Of a stretch of DNA of 7,397 nucleotides, positions 1 to 6,332 are shown piece by piece (the first letter of the stretch is position 1; every line of letters starts with the position of its first letter). The position numbers were made by a program, and so were the translations under genes. The stretch lies in contig CALEJO010000177.1 in NCBI GenBank assembly GCA_937898155.1, positions 1 through 7,397 on the forward strand, written 5' to 3'. The stretch is from an uncultured Clostridia bacterium. Its GTDB lineage: Bacteria; Bacillota; Clostridia; Oscillospirales; CAG-272. The notes below the pieces were generated by a model that did no database searches, was not told the DNA's origin, and saw nothing but the letters and a program-made list of their open reading frames with translations.

Positions 1-73
1 CTATGAGGAAAATCCTGACGAAATTCCGGCAGACGCAATACCTTGTTCTGACGCGCCGGACGATGGTGAGTGA
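1..73 (+). CDS. 3' end of an unidentified plus-strand gene (partial)
   Basis: Only the last 23 codons are visible, in the frame starting at base 2 and ending in TGA at 71-73. The tail is acidic and proline-rich, beginning YEENPDEIPADAIP and ending in DDGE. Nothing in it identifies a family. Two things support it as a real gene end: the frame is open from the window edge, and a convergent terminator hairpin follows 18 bp after the stop. The alternative frame starting with ATG at base 3 would run through the terminator into the tRNA gene, so it is less likely. The upstream sequence would be needed to name this gene. Confidence 0.5.
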   Translation, partial: YEENPDEIPADAIPCSDAPDDGE

Positions 74-91
74 CAAGTCAAAACGGAAATC

Positions 92-128
92 AAAAAGCCC
101 TGAAAACTCAGTGTTTTCAAGGCTTTTT
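92..128. terminator. Bidirectional intrinsic terminator between the partial gene and the tRNA genes
   Basis: The arms AAAAAGCC-C-TGAAAAC (92-107) and GTTTTCA-A-GGCTTTTT (113-128) pair over 15 positions with one C/A mismatch, around the 5-nt loop TCAGT. Each arm ends in a run of five T on its own strand, so the hairpin can end the plus-strand gene that stops at 73 and the minus-strand tRNA transcript that finishes at 131. Confidence 0.85.
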
Positions 129-130
129 GA

Positions 131-217
131 TGGTGCGGGTAAAAGGACTTGAACCTTCATGACCTTGCGATCACTAGAACCTGAATCTAGCGCGTCTGCC
201 AATTCCGCCATACCCGC
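131..217 (-). tRNA. tRNA-Leu, anticodon CAG (reads CUG)
   Basis: On the minus strand a 7-bp acceptor stem forms between GCGGGTA (211-217) and TACCCGC (135-141), followed by discriminator A and an encoded CCA (131-133). The anticodon arm CTAGA-TTCAGGT-TCTAG gives anticodon CAG at 181-183. The T loop is TTCAAGT, and a long variable arm (TGATC-GCAA-GGTCA) marks a class II tRNA, as expected for leucine. It is the second gene of a two-tRNA transcript behind tRNA-Leu(GAG). The terminator at 92-128 starts 2 bp past its CCA. Confidence 0.97.
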
Positions 218-224
218 GGAGTAA

Positions 225-250
225 AACAGCCACTGGAATCAGTGGCTGTT
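225..250 (-). terminator. Perfect hairpin between the two tRNA genes (terminator or processing element)
   Basis: On the minus strand AACAGCCACTG (250-240) pairs without mismatch with CAGTGGCTGTT (235-225) around a 4-nt ATTC loop. The right arm is followed by two more T, giving a TTTT run. The first base of the stem is the terminal A of the CCA of tRNA-Leu(GAG), so the hairpin abuts the mature 3' end. It looks like an intrinsic terminator with a short U tract. It could instead help 3' processing or permit only partial read-through to tRNA-Leu(CAG), which has no other visible promoter. Confidence 0.6.
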
Positions 251-333
251 GGTGCGAGAAACGGGACTTGAACCCGTATGTCAAAGACACACGCCCCTCA
301 AACGTGCGCGTCTGCCAGTTCCGCCACTCTCGC
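250..333 (-). tRNA. tRNA-Leu, anticodon GAG (reads CUC/CUU)
   Basis: On the minus strand the acceptor stem pairs GCGAGAG (327-333) with TTCTCGC (254-260), with one G-U at the last pair, then discriminator A and an encoded CCA (250-252). The anticodon arm CACGT-TTGAGGG-GCGTG gives anticodon GAG at 297-299. A TGTC-TTT-GACA variable arm makes it class II, and the T loop is TTCAAGT. It is the promoter-proximal tRNA, about 50 nt downstream of the predicted transcription start. Confidence 0.97.
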
Positions 334-388
334 ATTTGCCATCGGAAAACCCGCTTTTTCAAACGACCGTTTCCCTGCGACGTGAATT

Positions 389-417
389 ATTATATCCGAT
401 TCCGGCGGAAATGTCAA
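389..417 (-). promoter_or_regulatory. Consensus housekeeping promoter for the leucine tRNA genes
   Basis: Read on the minus strand, TTGACA (417-412) and TATAAT (394-389) are both perfect sigma-70/sigma-A consensus hexamers separated by exactly 17 bp. Transcription should begin near 382 and reach tRNA-Leu(GAG) after a leader of about 50 nt. The stretch just after the -10 box is AT-rich (AATTCACG), not GC-rich as in strongly stringently controlled promoters. A promoter this strong fits a stable RNA transcript. The 169-bp gene-free stretch 334-502 holds this promoter and the putative comEC terminator. Confidence 0.88.
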
Positions 418-427
418 TACCTATTTC

Positions 428-489
428 AAAAAAACAGGAAAAATTTTCGGGCGCGTTTTTCCATGGGGCATCCCGCGAAAAAGCGCGCC
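428..489 (-). terminator. Putative terminator after comEC
   Basis: On the minus strand GGCGCGCTTTTT (489-478) can pair with AAAAACGCGCC (460-450), with one bulged C, across a 17-nt loop. T-rich sequence follows, with TTTTT at 443-439 and a run of seven T at 434-428. It starts 13 bp after the comEC stop codon. The long loop and the offset of the T runs from the stem make it less textbook than the other terminators here. Confidence 0.45.
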
Positions 490-502
490 GCGACATTTTC
501 TT

Positions 503-2776
503 TTATTCAAATGTGACACGAACCGTGCCGCCCGTTTGCGAAAGGATGACGCCCTCGTTCCCGCGTCCCCATTCCGCTTCCCCGTCGTTCGCGTAGATCA
601 GCGCCTCGCATCCGTCAAAGAGCGAAATGTCGTAAAGATTCTTCGTGACCGGTCCGTGCGCGCCCATGAAGATCACCCGCGCACCCGCGGCGTTTTCCGC
701 AAGCTCCGCCATTTCCGGTGCCGACGAACCGAGATACGCAAACGCGCGCCCGTCGTATCCGTCCACCTCGGCGAAAAGTGTCAAAACGGGATGTGAGGAG
801 CGCGATAAAAGCGCGTAATTCGGCAAAGAAATCGTCAGTCTCCCGCAGGAAACCGTCGAATCGCCGTCGCGCAGATAGCGAACGACCTCCGAACGGTCGC
901 CGAGCGCGCGTTCGATCGCGGACACAATCTCCTCTTCCTGCGCGTTTTCCGGCTCCGGCACCAAAACGCGATGCACGCGAATCTTCCCCGCTAATTTTTC
1001 CAGCGTCGCCGTGTGATAGGTATGCAGATGCGTCAGCACAAGAAGATCAATCTCGGTTTCGCATTGTTCCCCGAGCGTTTCCGCCGCACGACGCATCGTT
1101 TCGTAGCCGCCCGTCGAAGCGTCGATGACGATCACGTTTTTCGCGTGTGAAAACAGCATCGCGTCATTCTTTCCGTCACTTTCAAGCGTCAAGCGCACAA
1201 GATCGGCATTCGTGCCGCGAAAAACGCCGAGGCAGACGCCGAACGCGATCGCAAACGCGCCCGCCAGCGCAAACACACGCCGCAGCCGGAGCCGCGGAAG
1301 CGAAAAGATCACGAAAAGACCGATCAAAAGCGCGATCATCAGCACCGGGACGAACGGAAAGCGCAACGATACGTAAACGCCCTTTTGCTCCGAAACCCAC
1401 TCGACAAGCCGCTCGATGAAACCGATCAAAATGCCGCATCCTTTGCCCAAAAGCGCAGGCACGACCGGCAAAAACGACAAAACGGACAATACGACGAGAA
1501 GATATAAAAGCACCTGCACAAGCGGGACGAATACAAGGTTCGTCAGCGGCGAGACAACCGAAATCCCGCCATCCATCAGCCACGAGATCGGAAGCGTGAA
1601 GAGCGTCGCCGTCAGCGTCATCGTCGTCAGCGACAAGAGGAAATGTCCGATCCGACGCAAAATCCCGTCCCGTTTTCGCGCGGCAAGCGCGGGAGAAATG
1701 AGCAAAATACCGAATGTCGCGGCAAACGAAAGCCAAAGCCCCGCATCGAAAACGGCGTTCGGGCGCACGGTCAGGATCAGCGCGACCGCAAAGAAGAGCG
1801 ATGTCACCGAGTCGCTTCGCTCGCCGATCAGATCGGCGAAATAATAGATCGAAAGCATGATCGCGGCGCGCAAAATCGACGCGGACAACCCGCACAGAAA
1901 GGCGAAAAACACCGCCGTCAGGATCAAAAGCACATCCTTGCGTTTACGTGGGAACGTCAAGCGCGTGAAAAGAAGATCGAGCCCGCCGACGATCACGGAC
2001 AGATGCAATCCCGAAACAGCGAGCAGATGTGAAATGCCCGTCCGGCGAAATGCGAGTCGCACCGACGCGTCCAGCGCGTCGCGTCGTCCAAGCATCAGTG
2101 CCGTCGCAAAATCGGCACAGCGCGCTTCCGTCGTTTCGCCGATCGTTTCGTCAAAATTCGCCGCCAACTTATCCGCCAAAACGCCGATCCGCGTTTGCAG
2201 ATCGGGTGTCGCCGTGCCGATGATCTCGACCGTTTCCGCGTCCGCAGAACAATAGATCCCGCGCGCCTTGTTGTAAAAATCGTATTCCGGCTCGTTCTCC
2301 TGCACGGTCGCGGAAAAGCGGACCTCGTCCCCCGCGCAAAGGTCGCCGAAATAGGAAAGATTCAGCGTGGCACTTCCCTTTTCCTCGTGCCGATCGATCG
2401 CGGTGAGCACGACCGCATATGCCGAGCCGAACGGCTTTTCGTAAAGAATTTCCGTGACGGTGCCAATCAGCTCGTGCGGTTTTTCGTCCGCGTAGCGCAC
2501 ACCGAGCGAAAAACGCGATTCTTCGAGCACGGACGCGTAAACGAGCGCACACGTTGCGGCAAGTGCCGTCAGAAGCCATGCCGTCGTCTGCCGGCGAAGC
2601 GCTTCCCGATCGCGGCGTGCGAAAAGAAACGACCGTGCCGCACCGAGAAGCAGCAACACAAAAAACACAGCGAGCCAAAGCGTCCGCCTCTCCGTCAAAC
2701 ACCACACGGCAAACCCCACCGCGTAGGCGGCGAGCGCCCGTGCAAGCGATTTGCCTTTCAGCACGTTCACGGTCAT
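503..2776 (-). CDS. comEC: ComEC/Rec2-type DNA uptake channel protein
   Basis: ComEC is the inner-membrane channel that brings single-stranded DNA into the cytoplasm during natural transformation. The 757-residue length is normal for the family. Visible order: N-terminal membrane segments (about 12-80), an OB-fold/DUF4131-like region (about 100-187), then the polytopic competence domain (about 215-515). That domain contains the family hallmark HLLAVSGLHLS (250-260) and the AGLWLSFAATFGILL segment (345-359). A C-terminal metallo-beta-lactamase-like domain starts near 520. In that domain the metal-binding HxHxDH motif is HLHTYH (583-588, Tyr587 in place of Asp), and the later GD and HHGS motifs read GS (683-684) and AHGP (706-709), so nuclease activity is doubtful. 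It follows pgi on the same strand after 56 bp, but a hairpin lies between them. The start is uncertain: the SD is only 2 nt from this ATG, and GTG at codon 3 (2768-2770) is better spaced. Confidence 0.93.
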   Translation of the reverse strand: MTVNVLKGKSLARALAAYAVGFAVWCLTERRTLWLAVFFVLLLLGAARSFLFARRDREALRRQTTAWLLTALAATCALVYASVLEESRFSLGVRYADEKPHELIGTVTEILYEKPFGSAYAVVLTAIDRHEEKGSATLNLSYFGDLCAGDEVRFSATVQENEPEYDFYNKARGIYCSADAETVEIIGTATPDLQTRIGVLADKLAANFDETIGETTEARCADFATALMLGRRDALDASVRLAFRRTGISHLLAVSGLHLSVIVGGLDLLFTRLTFPRKRKDVLLILTAVFFAFLCGLSASILRAAIMLSIYYFADLIGERSDSVTSLFFAVALILTVRPNAVFDAGLWLSFAATFGILLISPALAARKRDGILRRIGHFLLSLTTMTLTATLFTLPISWLMDGGISVVSPLTNLVFVPLVQVLLYLLVVLSVLSFLPVVPALLGKGCGILIGFIERLVEWVSEQKGVYVSLRFPFVPVLMIALLIGLFVIFSLPRLRLRRVFALAGAFAIAFGVCLGVFRGTNADLVRLTLESDGKNDAMLFSHAKNVIVIDASTGGYETMRRAAETLGEQCETEIDLLVLTHLHTYHTATLEKLAGKIRVHRVLVPEPENAQEEEIVSAIERALGDRSEVVRYLRDGDSTVSCGRLTISLPNYALLSRSSHPVLTLFAEVDGYDGRAFAYLGSSAPEMAELAENAAGARVIFMGAHGPVTKNLYDISLFDGCEALIYANDGEAEWGRGNEGVILSQTGGTVRVTFE

Positions 2777-2778
2777 CC

Positions 2779-2784
2779 CCTCCT
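2779..2784 (-). promoter_or_regulatory. Shine-Dalgarno of comEC, favours a GTG start two codons downstream
   Basis: AGGAGG on the minus strand (2784-2779) lies only 2 nt before the ATG at 2776 but 8 nt before the in-frame GTG at 2770. Normal spacing is roughly 5-9 nt, so GTG at 2768-2770 may be the real initiator, shortening the protein by two residues. Confidence 0.6.
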
Positions 2785-2788
2785 TTCA

Positions 2789-2820
2789 TAGCAAAAATGC
2801 CTGCACGGGGCAGGCATTTT
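2789..2820 (-). terminator. Intrinsic terminator-like hairpin between pgi and comEC
   Basis: On the minus strand AAAATGCCTGC (2820-2810) pairs perfectly with GCAGGCATTTT (2804-2794) around a 5-nt loop, and the T run extends to five (2797-2793). It begins 12 bp past the pgi stop codon and ends 16 bp before the comEC start codon. The hairpin can also form on the plus strand, where it is followed by CATTTTG. It should end most pgi transcripts. No promoter fits between it and comEC, so comEC would rely on read-through or on a promoter inside pgi. Confidence 0.8.
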
Positions 2821-2832
2821 CATTTTGTGTTG

Positions 2833-4176
2833 TCAGACGAGTTTCGCGAGGCGCTCTTCCAGCTCCGCCTTGCGGTCGGAATAGCCGGGCTTGTTGAGAA
2901 GCGCGAACATATTTTTCTTATACGCCTCGACGCCGGGCTGATTGAACGGATTGACGCCGAGCAGATAGCCCGACACGGCGACGGCTTTCTCGAAGAAATA
3001 GACGAGATAGCCGAAATCGAATGCCGAACGCGAGGTCAGATGCACGGAAAGGTTCGGCACGCCGCCGTCGGTGTGCGCAAGCACGGTGCCCTCGTTCGCC
3101 TTCTGATTGACGAAGTTGACGGATTTGCCCGCGAGGAAGTTGAGTCCGTCCGCGTTTTCCGCGTCGGTCGGAACCGTCACGCCGTCCTCGATATCGACGT
3201 CGATCACGGTCTCGAACATCGTGCGCGTGCCCTCTTGGATGAACTGACCGATGGAGTGCAGGTCGGTCGAATAGACCGCGCTCGACGGATACAGACCTTT
3301 CAGGTCCTTGCCCTCGGACTCGCCGTAAAGCTGTTTCCACCATTCGCAGGTGAGCGTCAGCGCGGGATCGTTGACCGCGAGGATTTCCGTCACCTTGCCC
3401 TTGCGGTAAAGCAGATTGCGGATCGCCGCGTATTTGAGACAATCGTTGGAATTCACGTCGCCGTCCGCAAAATCGTCATATGCCTTTGCCGCGCCGGCGA
3501 GCATTTCTTCAATATCCACACCGGAAACCGCAATCGGAAGCAGACCGACGGGCGTCAGCACGGAATATCTGCCGCCGACGTCGTCGGCGATCACGAAGCT
3601 CGTATAGCCATAAGTATCCGCCTGCGAGCGAAGCGCACCGCGCGCTTTGTCGGTCGTGGCATAGATGCGCTCTGCGGCGCCCTCTTTGCCGTATTTTTTG
3701 ATCAGCAGATCGCGGAAGACGCGGAACGCGATGGCGGGCTCCGTCGTCGTGCCGGATTTCGAGATCACGTTGACGCAGAGGTCCTTGCCCTCGCAGAGCG
3801 CGAGAATATCAGAAAGATGCGACGAGCTGATATCGTTGCCGACAAAATAGATTTCAGGCGTTTTCTTTTTCCTATTGTTGTAGTAGTTGCCGTGGATGAA
3901 CTCGATCGCGGCGCGCGCGCCGAGATACGAGCCGCCGATGCCGATGACGACGAAGACGTCGCAGGACGCGATGATCTTGTCCGCCGCCGCTTTGATCGCC
4001 GCGACCTCTGTGCGATCATAGGTCTTCGGCAGGTCAAGCCAGCCGAGGAAATCGTTGCCGGCGCCGCTTCTCGAAAGAAGCGTCTTGTGTGCCGCGTCGA
4101 CCTCACTCTTCATTGCGTTCACTTCCGCCTCGGAAACGAAGCTGTGAACGTATTTGTCGGAAAATACAAATGCCAT
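2833..4176 (-). CDS. pgi: Glucose-6-phosphate isomerase
   Basis: This cytoplasmic enzyme interconverts glucose-6-phosphate and fructose-6-phosphate in glycolysis and gluconeogenesis. At 447 residues it matches the short Gram-positive type, not the roughly 550-residue enterobacterial type. Visible elements in order: GIGGSYLGARA (79-89) and VISKSGTTTEPA (137-148) of the two sugar-isomerase (SIS) folds, PGI signature 1 in DDVGGRYSVLTPVG (198-211), GESEGKD (285-291) with the expected catalytic Glu, STDLHSIGQ (303-311) with a conserved His, and PGI signature 2 ending in FNQPGVEAYKKN (411-422) with the active-site Lys. The start ATG is preceded by CGAGGA on the minus strand, with suitable spacing. 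It lies 39 bp after the small Cys/His-rich gene and is probably co-transcribed with it; a terminator follows the stop. No key residue is missing. Confidence 0.97.
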   Translation of the reverse strand: MAFVFSDKYVHSFVSEAEVNAMKSEVDAAHKTLLSRSGAGNDFLGWLDLPKTYDRTEVAAIKAAADKIIASCDVFVVIGIGGSYLGARAAIEFIHGNYYNNRKKKTPEIYFVGNDISSSHLSDILALCEGKDLCVNVISKSGTTTEPAIAFRVFRDLLIKKYGKEGAAERIYATTDKARGALRSQADTYGYTSFVIADDVGGRYSVLTPVGLLPIAVSGVDIEEMLAGAAKAYDDFADGDVNSNDCLKYAAIRNLLYRKGKVTEILAVNDPALTLTCEWWKQLYGESEGKDLKGLYPSSAVYSTDLHSIGQFIQEGTRTMFETVIDVDIEDGVTVPTDAENADGLNFLAGKSVNFVNQKANEGTVLAHTDGGVPNLSVHLTSRSAFDFGYLVYFFEKAVAVSGYLLGVNPFNQPGVEAYKKNMFALLNKPGYSDRKAELEERLAKLV

Positions 4177-4215
4177 AATATCCTCGATTCTACCGCTTGC
4201 GCGGTGATTAATTGA

Positions 4216-4422
4216 CTATGATTCGTAGCGCGTCGGTGCCTGTTCCTCGCGAATCCCGCCGTGCTCGCACGTGCGTCGGGCGTCGCCGTGACAAAGATGA
4301 GAGGAAAAACACGTGCTTTGCAAAAAGCCGTTTGCGTCTTTCGTGTGGAGCAGCACCACCTCGTCGTCGAGCGACGGGCAATATTTGGACGTGAATTTTT
4401 TATTTTTTCGTTTTTGCGGCAT
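4216..4422 (-). CDS. Small Cys/His-rich hypothetical protein (68 aa)
   Basis: I do not recognise this family. The 68-residue product starts with a very basic tail (MPQKRKNKK) and then has four cysteines (15, 38, 44, 52) and histidines at 26, 42, 45 and 54. The spacing CFSSHLCH (38-45) followed by TCEH (51-54) suggests possible metal binding, but no known zinc-ribbon pattern is clear. There is no signal peptide or membrane segment. It is supported as a real gene by a strong ribosome site (AAAGGAG, 7 nt before the ATG), codon choice like its neighbours, and a neat fit between the ttcA-like gene (54 bp upstream) and pgi (39 bp downstream) on the same strand. The basic N-terminus could favour RNA or ribosome contact, but that is a guess. 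Overlapping frames on both strands lack comparable start signals. Confidence 0.68.
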   Translation of the reverse strand: MPQKRKNKKFTSKYCPSLDDEVVLLHTKDANGFLQSTCFSSHLCHGDARRTCEHGGIREEQAPTRYES

Positions 4423-4476
4423 AAAACCACTCCTTTCGGACGGTCATAGTATCCGCAAAAGACGACCGACTATACC

Positions 4477-5247
4477 TTATTCGGGATCGTCGTATTCTTT
4501 CAGCCGCGATTCGTGGTATCCGTCCACGCCCGCTTTCTGCATCGCACCGAAAATGCGATGACGCAAGCCCTTGTTGTTGCGTTCGATCTCCGCGAGCAGT
4601 TTTTTCATATGCTCGCGTTCGGTCGCGTGATCCGCCGGACACGCACTTTCGATTACGGGCAGGTTTGCGCTCGCGGCGAAATAGCGAATGTCCTTTTCGG
4701 GCGCGTAAACGAGCGGCCGGATCACGGTGAGATCGGTGCGGTCGAGGTAGGTGACCGGCGCGAAGCAGCCGATACGCCCTTCGTAGAAGAGATTCAGCAT
4801 AAAGGTTTCGACCGCGTCGTCGAAATGATGCCCGAGCGCGACCTTATTGCATCCGAGCTTTTTGGCGGTATCGTTGAGCATCCCGCGGCGGAGCTTGGCA
4901 CAGAGCGAGCAGGGATTGCTCTCCTTGCGCACGTCAAAAACGATCTTGGCGATATCCGACGGCTCGATATGATACGACACGCCGAGCGTTTCGCAAAGCG
5001 CCGCAATACCGGAAAAATCGGCAGGCGTTCTTCCCTCGCCGAGCGCGTCGAAGCGCATATCGACCGTGATGGCGACAAGCTCAAATTTTTTCGGATAGAA
5101 GCGCCGCAGCTCCGCGAGCGTCCAGAGCAAGGATAGCGAATCCTTGCCTGCGGAAACGCCGACGGCAATGCGGTCGCCGTCCTCGATCATGCCGTAGTCA
5201 TCCACAGCACGCCGCGCATAGCTGAGAAGCCGTCTGAGCCCTTTCAT
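4477..5247 (-). CDS. ttcA: TtcA-family tRNA 2-thiolation protein (PP-loop ATPase)
   Basis: TtcA enzymes adenylate the target base with ATP and replace oxygen by sulfur, classically forming 2-thiocytidine at tRNA position 32, using an iron-sulfur cluster. The 256-residue protein has the PP-loop VSAGKDS (31-37), a CSLC pair (Cys113, Cys116) in the context NPCSLCAKLRRGML, the GHHFDDAVETFMLNLFYEGRI core (139-159), and a third cysteine (Cys203, in ESACPADHATER). Three cysteines are what a TtcA-type cluster needs. The TilS family (tRNA-Ile lysidine synthase) shares the PP-loop but lacks the CxxC-LRRG block. The ATG has GGAGG 8 nt upstream. It follows the RluA-family gene after 40 bp, so two tRNA/rRNA modification genes sit side by side. 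Exact substrate cannot be told from sequence: family assignment is firm, the C32 target is inferred. Confidence 0.87.
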   Translation of the reverse strand: MKGLRRLLSYARRAVDDYGMIEDGDRIAVGVSAGKDSLSLLWTLAELRRFYPKKFELVAITVDMRFDALGEGRTPADFSGIAALCETLGVSYHIEPSDIAKIVFDVRKESNPCSLCAKLRRGMLNDTAKKLGCNKVALGHHFDDAVETFMLNLFYEGRIGCFAPVTYLDRTDLTVIRPLVYAPEKDIRYFAASANLPVIESACPADHATEREHMKKLLAEIERNNKGLRHRIFGAMQKAGVDGYHESRLKEYDDPE

Positions 5248-5281
5248 CCGATTTTCCTCCGCAAATACACATTACCGTAAT

Positions 5282-5310
5282 AATATATCACAGTTCGTCC
5301 GATATTGCAA
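5282..5310 (-). promoter_or_regulatory. Possible housekeeping promoter for the ttcA-like gene
   Basis: On the minus strand TTGCAA (5310-5305, 4 of 6 matches) and TATATT (5287-5282, 5 of 6) are 17 bp apart. Transcription would start near 5275, leaving a leader of about 28 nt that carries the GGAGG site. It overlaps the end of the upstream gene, so it would add to read-through from that gene. Confidence 0.42.
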
Positions 5311-6223
5311 GATTTTTCAGCGAAAAATCTGCGTCGATGCCGATTTGCGACAAAAGCGCGCGCATATCGTCGGGGAGCGGCGCGATCACGGTCTTCCGCT
5401 CGCCGGACGGAAGCGGAAAGGAGAGTGAATAGGCGTGGAGCGCCTGCCGCGCGATGCGGTCGCTTTCTTTCCCGTAAAGACCGTCGCACGTGACAGGGTG
5501 CCCGAGCGACGCCATATGCACGCGAATCTGATGCGTGCGTCCCGTTTTCGGGCGCACGTGCAAAAGCGAATAGCCGTTTTCCGATGCCAGCACGGTCGCG
5601 TGCGTGACGGCGGCTTGCGCGCCCGGCTCGTCCGGCTCGCAGACGCGGCGCACGATGATGCTCACCGCCGTGCGGCAAAGCGGGCGATCCACCGTGATCT
5701 CCTCCCCGACGGGCATCGCGCCGTCCACCACGGCGAGATAACTCTTTCGGAACGCACCGCGCGCCATTTCGCCCGCCAAAATCGAGGCGGCACGGGCGTT
5801 TTTGGAAACGACCACGATGCCGCTCGTGTCGCGGTCGAGCCGATTGACGGGACGAAACACAAACGGTCGTTTGCGGAAATAAAACGCGAGCGCGTTGGCG
5901 AGCGTATCGTCCGTGTGCCCGTGTGAGGGATGCGTCGGCATCTGCGGCGGCTTGCTGACGGCGATCAGATCATCGTCCTCGTAAAGCACCGTCAGCGGAA
6001 GCGCGACGGGGACGACGACCTCACTGCCGGTCTCGTCTTCGAGCGCGACGTTCACTTCGTCGCCCGCGCGCAGGATCGCCCGCACCGTCGCGGGCACGCC
6101 GTTCACGGTGATCCCATCCGGCACCCGTTTGAGATGCGCGACGAGATGCGTCGAAAGCCGTTTTCGTTTCAGAAACGTCCGCAAAAGCATTCCGTTTTCT
6201 TCTTCTCCGACCGAAAAACGCAC
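5288..6223 (-). CDS. RluA-family RNA pseudouridine synthase
   Basis: The enzyme isomerises specific uridines to pseudouridine in rRNA or tRNA. With a GTG start at 6221-6223 it has 311 residues, a normal family length. An S4-like RNA-binding region (about 11-58) precedes the catalytic domain. The active-site motif is NRLDRDTSG (127-135) with catalytic Asp130; Asn replaces the frequent His at 127, a variant common enough in the family. The C-terminal signature RPKTGRTHQIRVHMASLG (224-241) is intact. The frame stays open upstream to an ATG at 6379, but I reject that start: the GTG has AAAGGAGGG at ideal spacing, a TATAAT box lies just upstream at 6254-6259, and the extra 52 residues do not resemble the family. 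Whether it is an RluD-like or another paralogue cannot be decided here. It is transcribed divergently from sigG. Confidence 0.93.
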   Translation of the reverse strand: MRFSVGEEENGMLLRTFLKRKRLSTHLVAHLKRVPDGITVNGVPATVRAILRAGDEVNVALEDETGSEVVVPVALPLTVLYEDDDLIAVSKPPQMPTHPSHGHTDDTLANALAFYFRKRPFVFRPVNRLDRDTSGIVVVSKNARAASILAGEMARGAFRKSYLAVVDGAMPVGEEITVDRPLCRTAVSIIVRRVCEPDEPGAQAAVTHATVLASENGYSLLHVRPKTGRTHQIRVHMASLGHPVTCDGLYGKESDRIARQALHAYSLSFPLPSGERKTVIAPLPDDMRALLSQIGIDADFSLKNLAISDEL

Positions 6224-6230
6224 GCCGCTT

Positions 6231-6237
6231 CCCTCCT
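6231..6237 (-). promoter_or_regulatory. Shine-Dalgarno deciding the GTG start of the RluA-family gene
   Basis: AGGAGGG on the minus strand (6237-6231) stands 7 nt before GTG at 6223. The core GGAGG is 8 nt from the start. No comparable site precedes the longer-frame ATG at 6379. Confidence 0.85.
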
Positions 6238-6253
6238 TTTCCGTTTTTTCTTC

Positions 6254-6282
6254 ATTATAGCCCAATTCGGCAAAAAGCGCAA
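6254..6282 (-). promoter_or_regulatory. Housekeeping promoter for the RluA-family gene
   Basis: On the minus strand a perfect TATAAT (6259-6254) lies 17 bp from TTGCGC (6282-6277), a weak -35 that keeps only the TTG. Start of transcription near 6247 gives a leader of about 24 nt holding the ribosome site. The position is incompatible with translation starting upstream at 6379. Confidence 0.68.
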
Positions 6283-6332
6283 CCCTTTTCCGTTTTTCGC
6301 GCGGATTGGCACTCTTTCCCATCGCCGCGTCC

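Noticed and set aside
3..170. Plus-strand frame starting with ATG at base 3
   Set aside because: It would read through the bidirectional terminator and into the tRNA-Leu(CAG) gene; the competing frame ending at 73 is consistent with the terminator position.
4181..4192. TAGAAT on the minus strand as a -10 box for pgi
   Set aside because: There is no matching -35 element, and the implied start point would lie next to the ATG, past the ribosome site.
4192..4205. Small hairpin ACCGC-TTGC-GCGGT upstream of pgi as a terminator
   Set aside because: The stem is only 5 bp and no T run follows on either strand.
2554..4215. Plus-strand open frame of 553 codons antisense to pgi and the start of comEC
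   Set aside because: It mirrors two unmistakable genes, crosses the pgi/comEC terminator, has no family-like motif or good ribosome site, and is rich in Arg, His and Asp, as expected of an antisense shadow in sequence with GC-biased third positions.
5301..5330. AT-rich hairpin GATTTTT/AAAAATC near the end of the pseudouridine synthase gene as a terminator
   Set aside because: It lies inside the coding sequence, has a pure AT stem core and lacks a following T run.
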